64,000 bases of DNA from positions 9,915,453-9,979,452 of the forward strand of contig NC_092701.1 of the NCBI RefSeq assembly GCF_964275005.1, given 5' to 3'. The notes under the pieces were generated by a model, which worked only from the letters and a program-made list of their open reading frames with translations, did no database searches and was not told where the DNA came from. This DNA comes from Diadema setosum. Its lineage: Eukaryota; Echinodermata; Echinoidea; Diadematoida; Diadematidae. Position numbers and translations under genes: made by a program. This document shows, one piece after another, positions 24,617 to 35,281 of this stretch (within the stretch, counting starts at the first letter, position 1; each line of letters starts with the position of its first letter).

Positions 24617-24694
24617 ATAGTATAAAAGGGCCTACTTGGCGCGGGTAAATTACATTGTTGCCTTTCGAGTCCTCGGAGCTGTCAAAGTGGTAAG
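24617..24694 (+). promoter_or_regulatory. Possible TATA promoter and non-coding first exon with splice donor
   Basis: A consensus TATAAAAGG lies at about 24,620. About 70 bp downstream is a perfect donor GTGGTAAGT (GTAAGT at about 24,690). The arrangement fits a short non-coding first exon. The lectin exon 1 copies all begin with an acceptor upstream of the ATG, so a 5' UTR exon must exist; this one lies 4.8 kb upstream of copy B in the right orientation. The link is inference only. Confidence 0.35.
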
Positions 24695-24699
24695 TAAAA

Positions 24700-26201
24700 G
24701 CCATTTCATCTTCACTTTTGTCAAGTCAGTGGTGGCTGAAGAGACTAGAAATTCTGCGTACTTGTTTTCAAGGCTGGATTTTGTAGAATACGTTGTCAGA
24801 CAGAATAAGAGCTGAACAGGCACTATAAAGCAATTTGTAAATTCTCTAAAAACTAAAAAAAAAAAACTCTAGTGATAGCGAAGTGAATCATGTCAAGTAC
24901 ATAATACGCAATCTTGAAAAATGCATCGGGTTAAATATATGCAAATTATCACCACCATTATTATTTTAATTAGATTTTATCTAATCATAATACTGCGAAG
25001 CTGAGGGATATTATTTCTTGCTGCCAAGGAAAATTTTGAAAAGCAAGTGATAACACTCCCTCTCTTTCTGTCCGTCTGTCTGTGTCTGTCTGCCTGTCTG
25101 TCAGTCTGTCTTTTTCTTCTCTTTTCACAAGGACAAGTCTTTCTAAGGTTTGCTATTAGTGCACCATTCGGAAAAATGAATCTGTTACCATGTGACAAAA
25201 AGAAATGAAAAAAAAATCGTCAACGTGAAGTACACGTAAGATACAGGTGCAAGTTTTGGTGTCTGTGACTTCATGTACAAAATACGAAAATATATAGACC
25301 TGTTTATTTTTCTTGTGCAAGTATTATGTAAAAGTCTGATCCTCCCAGTGTAGTGCAGAGACTAACCATTTTTTTCTACTTTTACGAGTATACCCCATCC
25401 AGAAGATTAAAAAAAAAATCCTCCCAAGTTTGTAGGGTCTTTCATTAACAGATTGACACGCGGTTGAATGACGTACGTATGCGACCCTCCTTTGCTGAAT
25501 GGTTTTATCCCTTTTACCATTAACCTGGTGATGCAGGTAGTGTATGTGGAAATATCTCGCAAATAAAGATTTGATGATTCATTTTCCTACAATAGTATTC
25601 CGTCCAGGCACCAGTTTTGAATTACAGTCAACTAACTGTCGAATATCATCTCGCGGGAAATACGTGAAGAGACGATTTCAATCCATTCTTGTCATCTTAT
25701 ACGGTACTGGTAATTAAACCTGCTTAAAAGCGCTAATGTAATAAGAAAATGTGATATTCCCTGCTGTGCAAGAAGTGAATTACAACGTGTATTATTTGAA
25801 AGGTTTTATTTGGCTCTCCAGATGATGGACTCTTAAGATTCCTTGACATTTTTCAAAATAAAACCATTATGTAATCAAACTCTTCATTTACATTCATCTG
25901 AAATCCTATCGTTTGGACAAAACCATGCACCTATTCTGAAAATATATCTATCAAATGTGACCAAAGCGACTAAACAGATCTCATCTTAACGGGATGGCAT
26001 AGTTTTGGTTGAGATAGGGGTTCAGGTTTTTAACGTTTTTGCAAGATAATAAAAAACATCATAGATGAAACATGAAACAAAGTTTTTTGGATGGAAACTG
26101 GTTTTTAAAAATGGGGCCCACCGTATTTTGTTTTAATATGATTTTGGATATCTAATCCGTTTAAAAATCGATTTTCATGAGATGAACTTTTATTTCCTAT
26201 G

Positions 26202-26238
<37 letters not shown>

Positions 26239-27240
26239 TATATATATGCGTGTGTGGGGGTGTGTTTGTGTGTGTGTATGTATAGGTAAGCAGCCCTATA
26301 GGTCGGACGAGAACATGGCTGGACGGTGAATGTAACTGGTAATCGTTGGTAATGATATTAAAAAAAAATCGTGTGAAACGTTTCCCCGTAGTATAAAAAA
26401 ACTGAAGAACGTATGAAAAACAATACAACAAATATAATCCATACATAAATATTTAAACACTATCAATGTGTAACAATAGGGGAAGTTTTCAAGGTCTACT
26501 GAAATGCCAATAGTCTAGGTGCTTGTCGCAGAGATATCGGAAGGTTCTTCTTATTTGTGCTTATGCATGAAAAAAAAAATACAGCAAACATGATCATTAT
26601 ACAAATACTTAAAGAATATCAATGAGTACTAAAGAGGAAGTTTTCCAGGTTCAATTTGAAAATGCCAATAATCTAGGTGCTTGTTGTAGTGATTTCGGAA
26701 GGTTATTCTCATAAGACTCATGAATGAAAGAGCATGTGTGCTATAATGTTCTCGTTTCTCACAGTCTTTTTGATATACTGTCGTAGATTTGATTTGAATT
26801 GTAAGTGTATTTTATTGAAGAACATGTTATTTAGATTCGTTGTAACCAATCCGGAACCCCTGAATGAAAATGTATTCACAGATTTTAATTTTAGGATCAA
26901 GCCATGACATAACTTCAGGTAGATACCACATGCAATCATAATGTACAATCTACAGTGAAAATGTGAACTCGCTAATCGACTATTTCAACAGTATCTCGAG
27001 ATAACAAAAAGAAAAATCGTTCAAGTCTAATGAATAGATGGCACAGTCGTTGAATTAAAAAAAAAAATCAATACCACTCCAAATCACACGATATTGAGCA
27101 GTTGCAACTATGAGCAACATTGGAAAGACAGAGAGAGAGAGAGAGGAAAAAACAAACAAACAAACAGTCGATAAATGCCTCTCAACCATCAACCGCTCAT
27201 CCATAATTATAAGTGCAGAGCTACCAAGTCTCATGACTCA
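24700..27240. other. Anonymous DNA with microsatellites and a tandem duplication
   Basis: No gene is recognised. A TCTG-rich microsatellite lies at about 25,060-25,115 and a (TA)n tract at 26,205-26,250 followed by TG repeats. Two degenerate copies of a unit of about 150 bp occur at about 26,455-26,575 and 26,605-26,720. Each carries GGAAGTTTTC, AATGCCAATA, TCTAGGTGCTTGT and TCGGAAGGTT. Confidence 0.5.
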
Positions 27241-27661
27241 GGTTCAGGTTTGAGTTTCTTCTGTTTGTCTCCATCTACAAATGAAAATTTGTTAGGATCG
27301 AACTGCTGATCTGTAAATTAACAAACATGTCGGAAAAAAGGAACCAGTGGGACTCGAACCTTCACCCCTCTGAATAATATCTTTCTTTCATTTATCCTAT
27401 GCCTTGTCCGCCATGGACTATACTTAACATAACAATGTCGGAATCTCGGAGCTTGGATATTTGTTCCGTGTTCATCGTGTCACTGCCGGCAACCAGGGAT
27501 AGCCTGGCGGTAGTGTTGCTGCCCGGAAAGCAGTAGATAACGGGTTCGAGTCCCACTGGTTCCTTTTTCCGACATGTTTGTTAATTCACAGATCAGCAGT
27601 TGCGATCTCAACAAATTTTCATGTGTAGAGGGAGACAAACTGAAGAAACTCAAATCTGAAC
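27241..27661. mobile_element. Foldback element with 120-bp inverted arms and a tRNA-like core
   Basis: The left arm (27,241-27,360) and right arm (27,542-27,661) are inverted copies over about 120 bp with few mismatches. Shared stretches include AACAAACATGTCGGAAAAA, GGAACCAGTGGGACTCGAAC and GAACTGCTGATCTGT-type sequence, with about 180 bp between the arms. There is no coding capacity. The inner part of the right arm is the B-box/T-arm half of a tRNA-like sequence. The left arm holds the same half inverted, so the element may be built from two opposed SINE heads. Confidence 0.75.
27491..27561 (+). other. tRNA-like domain inside the foldback element
   Basis: 71 nt with a 6-bp closing stem AACCAG/CTGGTT, an A-box-like TAGCCTGGCGGTAG, an anticodon-like stem TTGCT/AGCAG and a perfect B box GGTTCGAGTCC. 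The T stem and anticodon loop are irregular, so I read it as a tRNA-derived Pol III promoter domain and not as a functional tRNA. Confidence 0.5.
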
Positions 27662-29518
27662 AACAAGGACTATTATATCAAAAGACAAAGCAAAAGCAAA
27701 GCAATCTATGAGAAATGTCTTACGGGCATTATCAAACACACAACAATCGAAGTCTTCACATTTATGCAATAGTTTGAAATCCACTACAACTTAAATCTCC
27801 TTCTGAATGACGAAAAAGTTCGACTTTGTTTCAAATCTTTGTTTTTATTATTGGCCATGGCCATGTTACAGGTTATGAACCATAGAATGTTAGAAGAGAC
27901 CCTAAACACAAACTATAAACAAAAACCTGCATTCATACAGGCTGGCATATTTACCTTCTTTCATTGACAGATGTCAACCATGCAGTGAGACATGCATGGT
28001 TCCTTCACATTAACAAGCAGACCTGGAAAAAGTGCAATTTGTCATTGTTGTCTTGTACTTAGGTACCAATAGAAAGATGAAGTGTTCCCCTTTCCTCAAA
28101 ACCAAGAACAGCAAACTATGAAATCGCAGTCCTCCAAAGTTGGATTACCTTTTTTTTATATACGCACTGTACAACTAAACTCAGGAATGGTGTCTCTTTA
28201 TGCTTAAGTCAGGAAAAACAATTTGTCAAAGTACTCGTCATCTATCATTTTGACAGCCTTAGAAATTATAACACAGAAGTGGATGTCATTAACAAAAACA
28301 ACAAAAAACATCCCCCCAAAAAACAGAAAGAAAACACACTGATCGCAGTCACGAAACAAACGTGTTTGTCATCATAACTTGAGAAAGAATTCAGGCCAGA
28401 ATATAAAACCATGTTGATGGCAAGAGGGCCAGTGATTTTAAATTGGTTATCAACCAAGTTTGGATATTCTTTTCCGCGCCGGGTTTAATTACCTTTGTAA
28501 TATTCCTTCCCTGAGATAGTTTTGTGTTATACTAACCCGACATCCTGAATCTGAGGTTCCTAAATAGGAATACAATATAAATCATGCTGAAAAATAAATC
28601 TGTTCCAGGAAAAGGATCAGAGATAATAACTGAAACGACATGTGCGGTATGTCCCCCCCCCAAAAAAAAAAAAAAAATACAACTGGACCCTCCGCAATGA
28701 TATCTTTAAAAATAGTGAATCAATATAAATACAAATCCAGGGTATGACACTATAACTCATTGCCCACATCTTACAGAAAACCCCATTCAATTTGCTTCAG
28801 TGGTCGAAGAGAAATGAGGAGTTTTGTAGAGGATGTCAGAAATCTCTTCCCTCCAAGTTCTGTCTATTGTGTCCAGACACAAGAGCATCCAAGTGCTAAA
28901 CTTGGAAGAATCAGACTCATGACATGCTTTACAATAATCCACATTTCTCTGTGACCACTTAACTAAATTGAATGGGATTTTCTGCAAAATAGAGCTAAGA
29001 TGTAATATTTTAAAACTCTGAAGAACCATTTAGACAGATTTATCATATTGGGTGATATCAATGCGAAAATCTGATTGTAATTTTTTTGGGACATACTGAA
29101 CAGTATGTCCCCCTTTCAATTCATCACGTTTTACGATCGTTTGATAAAAGACAATATTTCCATTAGGGTGTATTATTGTAATACAAAAGGCTCTGCTTTA
29201 TTTTTAGACGTATTTTCTGCATTATTATCTTGTGATTTTCATCATTATCGTCCGCAAAATAGCAGTAACGAGAGTATGACCATTACCATTAATGATAACA
29301 TAATTATGCCTACCAAGACAAACAGATAATAAGTCCCTTCCCCCATCATTCCTTATTTGCTTGAAACATGCCTTGAGGTGTCTATTTTTTTCTATTTATT
29401 TTTCTTCTTTTATGACAAGATTTCCGCCAAGCACAATCCATGTAGGCCTACTTTGGAATATGCTATCTGTCTTTATTCTTAATTTGATAATTTTACCTTT
29501 GTTGTTAGAAAACTAAGA
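27662..29518 (+). repeat. Lectin unit B: 5' flank, duplicated in unit C
   Basis: This flank matches 39,948-42,573 with moderate divergence. Examples are CACACAACAATCGAAG and CAAATCTTTGTTTTTATTATT (near 27,735-27,850 and 40,020-40,130), ATTTTGACAGCCTTAGAAATTATA (near 28,249 and 40,548, only partly quoted in other records) and CTGAATCTGAGGTTCCTAA (28,545 and 40,772). It ends in a pyrimidine-rich acceptor TTGTTGTTAG at 29,518. Since no insertion lies at 28,561-28,567 or 29,289-29,294, unit B supplies the empty sites for two insertions in unit C. Confidence 0.8.
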
Positions 29519-29539
29519 AGTTTCTCGAAACCTGAAACC

Positions 29540-29830
29540 ATGAAGCTGACGATTGCTTTTCTCGTGGTCCTGGCGTCCTACATGGCCGTTGGTGGCCAGG
29601 CGTGTGGGTGCTGCCCGGAGTTCTGGACTGGGTCCCATGGCCCTTGCTGCCCGGAGTTCTGGACTGGGTTCCATGGCTCCTGCTATCGGCTCTTCTTGGC
29701 CAAGAAAACCTGGCAGGAAGCGGAGAATCACTGCGTTCAACTCGGTGGTCATTTGACGTCAATACTGAGCGAGGCAGAAAACACTTTCCTCTACAATTAC
29801 TGGCGAAACACGGTTTCAGTTCCTGAATGG
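29540..29830 (+). CDS. C-type lectin (copy B), exon 1 - intact
   Basis: Encodes residues 1-97 of a small secreted C-type lectin. Residues 1-21 form a clear signal peptide (MKLTIAFLVVLASYMAVGGQ then A). The mature chain starts CGCCPEFW, the N-terminal hairpin of long-form CTLDs, and carries a tandem copy of the CCPEFWTG block (residues 24-31 and 36-43). The CTLD core follows: CYRLF, KTWQEAENHCVQLGGHLTSI, EAENTFLYNYWRN. Codon 97 (TGG) ends exactly at 29,830 before a GTAAGA donor, phase 0. The start is fixed by the same ATG, Kozak region and upstream acceptor in copies A and C. The protein should be secreted and bind sugars with calcium, possibly in immunity or mineralised tissue as for related echinoderm lectins; that role is inference. 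Exon 2 lies 7.3 kb downstream. Confidence 0.8.
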
Positions 29831-30334
29831 GTAAGACATACATTACAAATAAATACTTTATGTTTATGGTGTCAGTACAAAACGCCAGTTAGTAAAGTTC
29901 AGCTTTGCGCATGGGCAGAAAAGGTCATTGATTTTTTTTTTTTTTATTTCTAGCATGGATTTTCTTTTTTTCATTTACTGAGATAAGCATCTGTTATTAG
30001 TATTGATTATTAATGCTATCTTTACAAATGCTGCTTGCCAATCGGCCTATACATCACCCTGGTAGCAAACCTGATATTTAGAAGTATTAATATCAAAGTT
30101 TGTTAATGCATTCAACGCAAAGCTTTGTGTTTATGATGTAATTCCTGATTTATCTTGTGTTATGTTTTGTTGGAAAAAGAAGAATGAAAATAAATGAATT
30201 GAATTAAATTGAGACGGACCATTCTGGTCACTTGGTCTACACAAGTTCATTCTTCGTGATTACGAAAATACAGTTGCAATTCTTTCTGTGGTAGGCAGCA
30301 GCCGTAATTTGAAAGGCTCACTTCATTGCTCATT

Positions 30335-30820
30335 AGTGGTGTTAAATTAACACCTCCATGTGTTACTTCAAAATATAAAACCTTTTTTGTTGTTTTTACA
30401 TAGGTAATTAGTTACTGTTCTTTTTCTTGATTCTGAACTTTAACAAGATGAACGAGAACTTTCTGATAAAGTGCTTGATTTTTGAAAAAAAAAGTGAACA
30501 CATTTACACCACAGTAACACCAGTTGCAGTGGTCTCCTATTGACACTGGACGGGTGTTATACCATTGACCATGACACTAGCAATATCAAATCAACACCAC
30601 GTAGTATCGTGGTAGAATTAACTCCAGTGACCAGCGCAGTGTCAAAAATATCATCAGCTATACCCGGCGTCAAATTAACACCACGAAGTGCCAGTGAATG
30701 CATTTCAACACCATCACAATATACTTTCTACGCCTATCGGTGTGGTCCTCTATTGACATTTGTTCGGTGTTAGATTTAACACCAATGGTGTTATATAACG
30801 CCGCTCTTTTTGCAGTGTAA
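30335..30820. repeat. GGTGTTAAATTAACACC palindrome cluster
   Basis: At least seven GGTGTTA or TAACACC motifs recur in both orientations (for example about 30,339-30,354, 30,552, 30,590, 30,675 and 30,765-30,795), with GGTGTTAAATTAACACC forming a perfect palindrome at the left. The right end is TTTTTGCAGTGTAAT. It looks like an interspersed foldback-type repeat; the exact ends are not clear. Confidence 0.5.
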
Positions 30821-31399
30821 TATAATTTGTAAATCTCGCAAAAGTTGACATCACGTAAGTTAAAAAAAAAATAAATAAGTCCCTATATTTTCACCGTTAT
30901 TCGCTTTACATATTTTTGTGTGAATCGATCATCTTGCAAGTCGAGATAATTTCTTTGCTCCATCTGGGAATTACGCCCGCAAAATTAAATAAATAATGTT
31001 GCATGCAGGTACGAGGTTGAATAGGCGTATGTGTACTCGCATTTTTTTTTCTCTCAAATTGTCTGTTTTCTTTGTTATCGTCCATCAATACTCTCAGGAG
31101 TGATAATAATGCTTTATCTAGAGCAATGTGAATGTTGACTAAGAGGCTGCTGACTACGGTGAGAAATGATGCGATTAATAACGTTTTCTGTATTTGTTAT
31201 ATAATGAATCACGATCGATTTCAATCCCCAAAGCTAGACGTAAGTGCTCTGAATTGCATATTATATAGCACGGTCTGCTATGTCGAAATATTGGATCCCA
31301 TGAGGTTTTCGTGCCAAAATTGATTTTTTTTTTTTTTTTTTTTTTAGCTAACTTGGTCAATTTGGGGGTGCTGAATCTAAAAAACTTTGGTTCCATTTT

Positions 31400-32335
31400 T
31401 TTCGACAACGCCTTCAGCCGCCATTTTAAATTTCAAAATGGCCACCATAGCAAACTGTATTTTGACACAGTTCTCATAATGTGAGCATCATAGAAGGTTC
31501 AAATTTGATGCAAAAAGCATGTTTATGATGTCAGACATTCTGATACACCATTTCCTGATATTGTAGATTGTTTTCATACAATTTGAGGGCTGCCATCTTA
31601 AAATTCAAAATGGCTGCCATAGCTAAATGTATTTTTACCTGTATCTCGAGGTGTAAGCATTATGGAAAGTATGAATTTGGGGCAAAAAGCATGCTCATGA
31701 TATCAGACATGCTATTATATACATTTGTGGTTTTAATGATGGATCATTTTGGCTGACGGCCACCGTGAAATTCAAAATGGCCACCATAGCAAATGTAATT
31801 GGGCCTATATCTCATAGTGTATGCATTGTGTAAGGTTCTAACTTGGGGCAAAGAGCATGCGTATGCTATCAGACTTTCTGAAACATCTTTTTCTGAAGTG
31901 ATAGTCCATTTTGATTTTATAGGTGGCCATCTTGAAATTCAAAATGACCGCCATACCAGAATGTATATTTTGACCCATATTTCATGTTGTAAACAATACA
32001 GAAAGTTCACATTTCAGGCATAAACGGGCTCATGATGTTGAACATTCAGATGCACTTTGATCCCCTCTCTAAAATTGCAGATCATTTTTGAGGCTGCCAT
32101 TTTATCATTCAAAATGGCTGCTTTTCAGCTAATATCTGTGGTTACAAGCAACTTCTAGGCATATCAATGTTTATGGTGGTGTACATTGTACATTCTTTAA
32201 CAAACTCTCACACACATAATCACACATTATGTAATAATGGATTATTCGCATTGGCTGCCACTCTTGAAATTCAAGATGGATTTCGACCCATATTTGGTGC
32301 TGTAAGATATTTACCCTGCAAACTCAAGCATGATG
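31400..32335. repeat. Degenerate minisatellite, unit about 165 bp, five to six copies
   Basis: Each unit starts with a GCCATCTTGAAATTCAAAATGGC-like palindromic core (starts near 31,416, 31,592, 31,758, 31,925, 32,094 and 32,254). This is followed by a conserved order: TATTTTGACCCATATCTCA, GGTTCAAATTTGGGGCAAA, GCATGCTCATGATATCAGAC. Units differ strongly from one another, so the array is old and not homogenised. Confidence 0.75.
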
Positions 32336-32818
32336 GAGCACTTTTATGTAGAACCTATATGTAAGTCAGTCACTTCAATAAATAGTATCACTAATGCGTA
32401 GGCGGGACTGCTTCCTGTAGGTACACTGCCATGTTGAAATGCAAAACTTGTGAATGGAAAATCATGTAATTCTGGTGTCAAAGCGAATGACTTTCAAAAG
32501 TGCCTCAACAACTGTGTCTGAGTGACTAAATGCCCCCATTTAGACGATTTGGTTGTAGAGTTTAAATAAACAATATTAACTAAAAAAATTCATGGGATAT
32601 TTACTTAAATAATGTCTTCTGGGCTCATTCCCTGCATGTGTTTTTGAAGTCACAGCACTTGTATAGGGCTTTACACAGGGAAGAATTGATTCTAAATTCT
32701 TCAAGAAACAATGACTTTTGCATTTCTTGCCATATGAACGTGATATTGAATTCTGTGGCTAAAGTTGGTGTAGGAAGCTCAAAGCATTTAATTGCACAGT
32801 AGTTTATATCCCCTGGAA

Positions 32819-32866
32819 ATAACTACAATGTACCATATTATGATAACTACAATGTACCATATTATA
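32819..32866. repeat. 24-bp tandem duplication
   Basis: Two consecutive copies of ATAACTACAATGTACCATATT plus three bases. Confidence 0.8.
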
Positions 32867-32999
32867 TTCCCCTGTTAAAGTAGAGGCACAAATTAGGCTG
32901 TGAAGGTTTACGAGGTTTGTTCTCTGGATTTGTTATATCAAGACTCGACGAGAACAAAGCGGGAGATTGTCCAGGTTGAAGTCATCCACGCCCAACTTC

Positions 33000-33420
33000 T
33001 GGAAGGCATAAACTGTATCATTGCACATTCTGCATGATTCAAGGCTTAGAGAATTATTGATCCTTCTGCTCTCTGAGACATCCTCAAATTTTCGACTTCA
33101 GCCTGCACCATGCAGGCTGACCAAGCAGGCCTTTGTTTTTCGCAACAATTTGCAGAACATAATCTCCCAACAATGTCAATTGTACTTTATCATCTCCTTT
33201 TCCAGTGATGGAGCAGACAACATGCAGTATTAAAAGTAAAGCAAAGATCCATTGGGAGAATGAAAATGCCAGTGTCTCATTATGTAATAATCATCAATAT
33301 CTCTGAAATTCCCTGTTGTTCTATGTAGCATCTAATACATGCAATGGAATGAGGATCTGCTTCCTGTGTGACGGGTGACAGCTCCAGTGGCATCTCTGGT
33401 GAACCCTTTCTTTCTTTTTT
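33000..33420 (-). pseudogene. Antisense coding remnant of a multicopy family
   Basis: Read on the minus strand from about 33,400 downward, SPVTQEADPHSIACIRCYIE followed by QQGISEILMII, then in another frame SITGKGDDKVQLTLLGDYVL, resembles a nuclease-like family that is multicopy in marine invertebrates and carries a QEEADxH motif. Stops and frame changes are frequent. I cannot name the family with certainty. Similar decayed sequence may extend to about 34,330. Confidence 0.3.
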
Positions 33421-34870
33421 TTTTTTCCCGTGATGTGGTATCTGTGTCAGATGGAATTGACTGATCAATATTTCAACTTTCAGGCTGTTATTTGGCTCAG
33501 TTTCGCGGGTTTCTAAGACATGGGTATGAAAAAAATGAATCTTTGTTAGTGAAAATGAGGAGAAGGCCATAAAATTGAGAGATGAAGAGTGATTGTGGAA
33601 TTACTTAGAACAGTAGAACTTATAACTTCCGATAATTGTATCGTCCAGCAATGACTGGATAATGACAGGTCTATCAGACTGTTCTACCGGTAGAAGTGTT
33701 ATAAGAAGGTAGTGGTCCTCTTAAGCTTAATGACTTTTGTTCCAGTCTTACACTGTGTATTTCAATTGCAAGAGCTGAATGTCTGGCCTTTCTCATTCAT
33801 CCCAGATAGACTTTTTTTTTAATTCTTTCAGCTACAAATTCTTAGTACAGAACATAAAAACTTCCCTTTTCATCTCTTTCTAGAATATCCTTCTTGAATG
33901 TTTCCGATACCTAATTGCCAAACACCACATTCATCAGTTTTAATGACGTGACAATATTATTAAGATTACCCTCGTGTGATCCAGTGTTCGAAATTGTTGA
34001 GGAATTCTGATGCATCCAAAGTGCCACAGAACTGAGCCATTATTGTTCCTTTGTAGTTTTAGAGTCATTGGCGGTAAAGCAGTAAGCATCTTGGAATTCT
34101 TGATAATTGAGGGCAGTCGGGAGAAGACCTACTCATTGACATTCCTTATTCATTCTGTGTTATTCTAGAAACACAGCCATCAATTATGAGCTCGCTGATG
34201 AGTTGTTTCATTTTGTGGTCAACAAACAAGCTTGTGAATGGGATGCCTGGTAGGGTGACCATAGCATTTCTTGCCATTGCGAGACTTTTCCTTGTTTATC
34301 TTAATTCTCTGGAGGCAGCATCAAGTTTTTGAAGATCACCTTTAATCGTATTAACATACTTACACATATCTAATAACTCGGATTAAATATAACTATTAGC
34401 AAGGTTCCACGATATTGTATTGAGAGGGCAAACACAATACGCGAACCACATATACCCGCTTGGCTATTATGGGATGTGGGATGTAACGCTTACACGCTTG
34501 CCCACACTTAAGGGAAGTAGAATGGGACCCCTCCCCCCTTTTTTTTAAGTTTTTGCCCCTCAGGACGGCTTAATGACGTCATTGGAACCTCGTCCTTACA
34601 GTCTGAATTTATGGCGGCCATTTCTTATTAAGAGATGGCTGTGCAGTTTAATGTTTCCAGGTTAGCATGCCTGTACAGTGATAGGGCACATAACTGCACA
34701 GTACCTGAATATGAGACCATTCTGAAGCAAATAATTTTCACACAACAATAGATATATAATGTACTCTAAATGAATCCCACAAGGATGGGAACAAACATCC
34801 CCAGCATTCCCACTGTCACTTCATTTAATGTATTTTTCATGGAGACCTATGGTCCAATAAATGTATAAAT

Positions 34871-35281
34871 ATGCAACGTTTAAGCACAAAATTCAGATGC
34901 CATGTAATTTGCGGAACACTCAGGACCAGGCTACGGTACTTCGAGATTGCGAAGTTAGAGAGTAGCAGTGTTATTTGGAATCAGTGTGATTCAGGGATTG
35001 TTGCATTTCGGCTTGGACAGCCTGACCGTCCAGAAGAGAATCTAGGAGGATTCGAGTTTAAACACCAACAACTGTTGGTGTTTAGGGTTCCAGGGAGAGA
35101 GCCACCGTTTAGGGTTCCAGCGATGACCAAGTTTAGGGTTCCAGAGAGAGCCACAGTTTGGGGCTCCAGAGAGGACCAGAAGTTGGAGAAGCCAACGAAA
35201 CGACCAGAAAGGGGAGACGACCCGCTACTTCAGGCAGGGCATCGTCGACCACCTAGAGCAACCACGCACGGGAGCTTCTAG
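34871..35281 (+). other. Open frame over a TTTAGGGTTCCAG repeat; coding status doubtful
   Basis: The 136-codon frame is open largely because of a short tandem repeat of about 25-28 bp at 35,080-35,180 (four copies of GTTTAGGGTTCCAG, the last GTTTGGGGCTCCAG). These read FRVP four times in the protein. No domain is recognised. A 12-bp perfect inverted repeat, TAAACACCAACA and its complement with a 2-bp spacer, lies at 35,059-35,084. Downstream AATAAA and T-rich sequence suggests the 3' part of some repeat. I do not call a gene. Confidence 0.35.

Noticed and set aside
27301-27561. Functional tRNA gene
   Set aside because: T stem and anticodon loop are irregular and the sequence is part of a foldback element.
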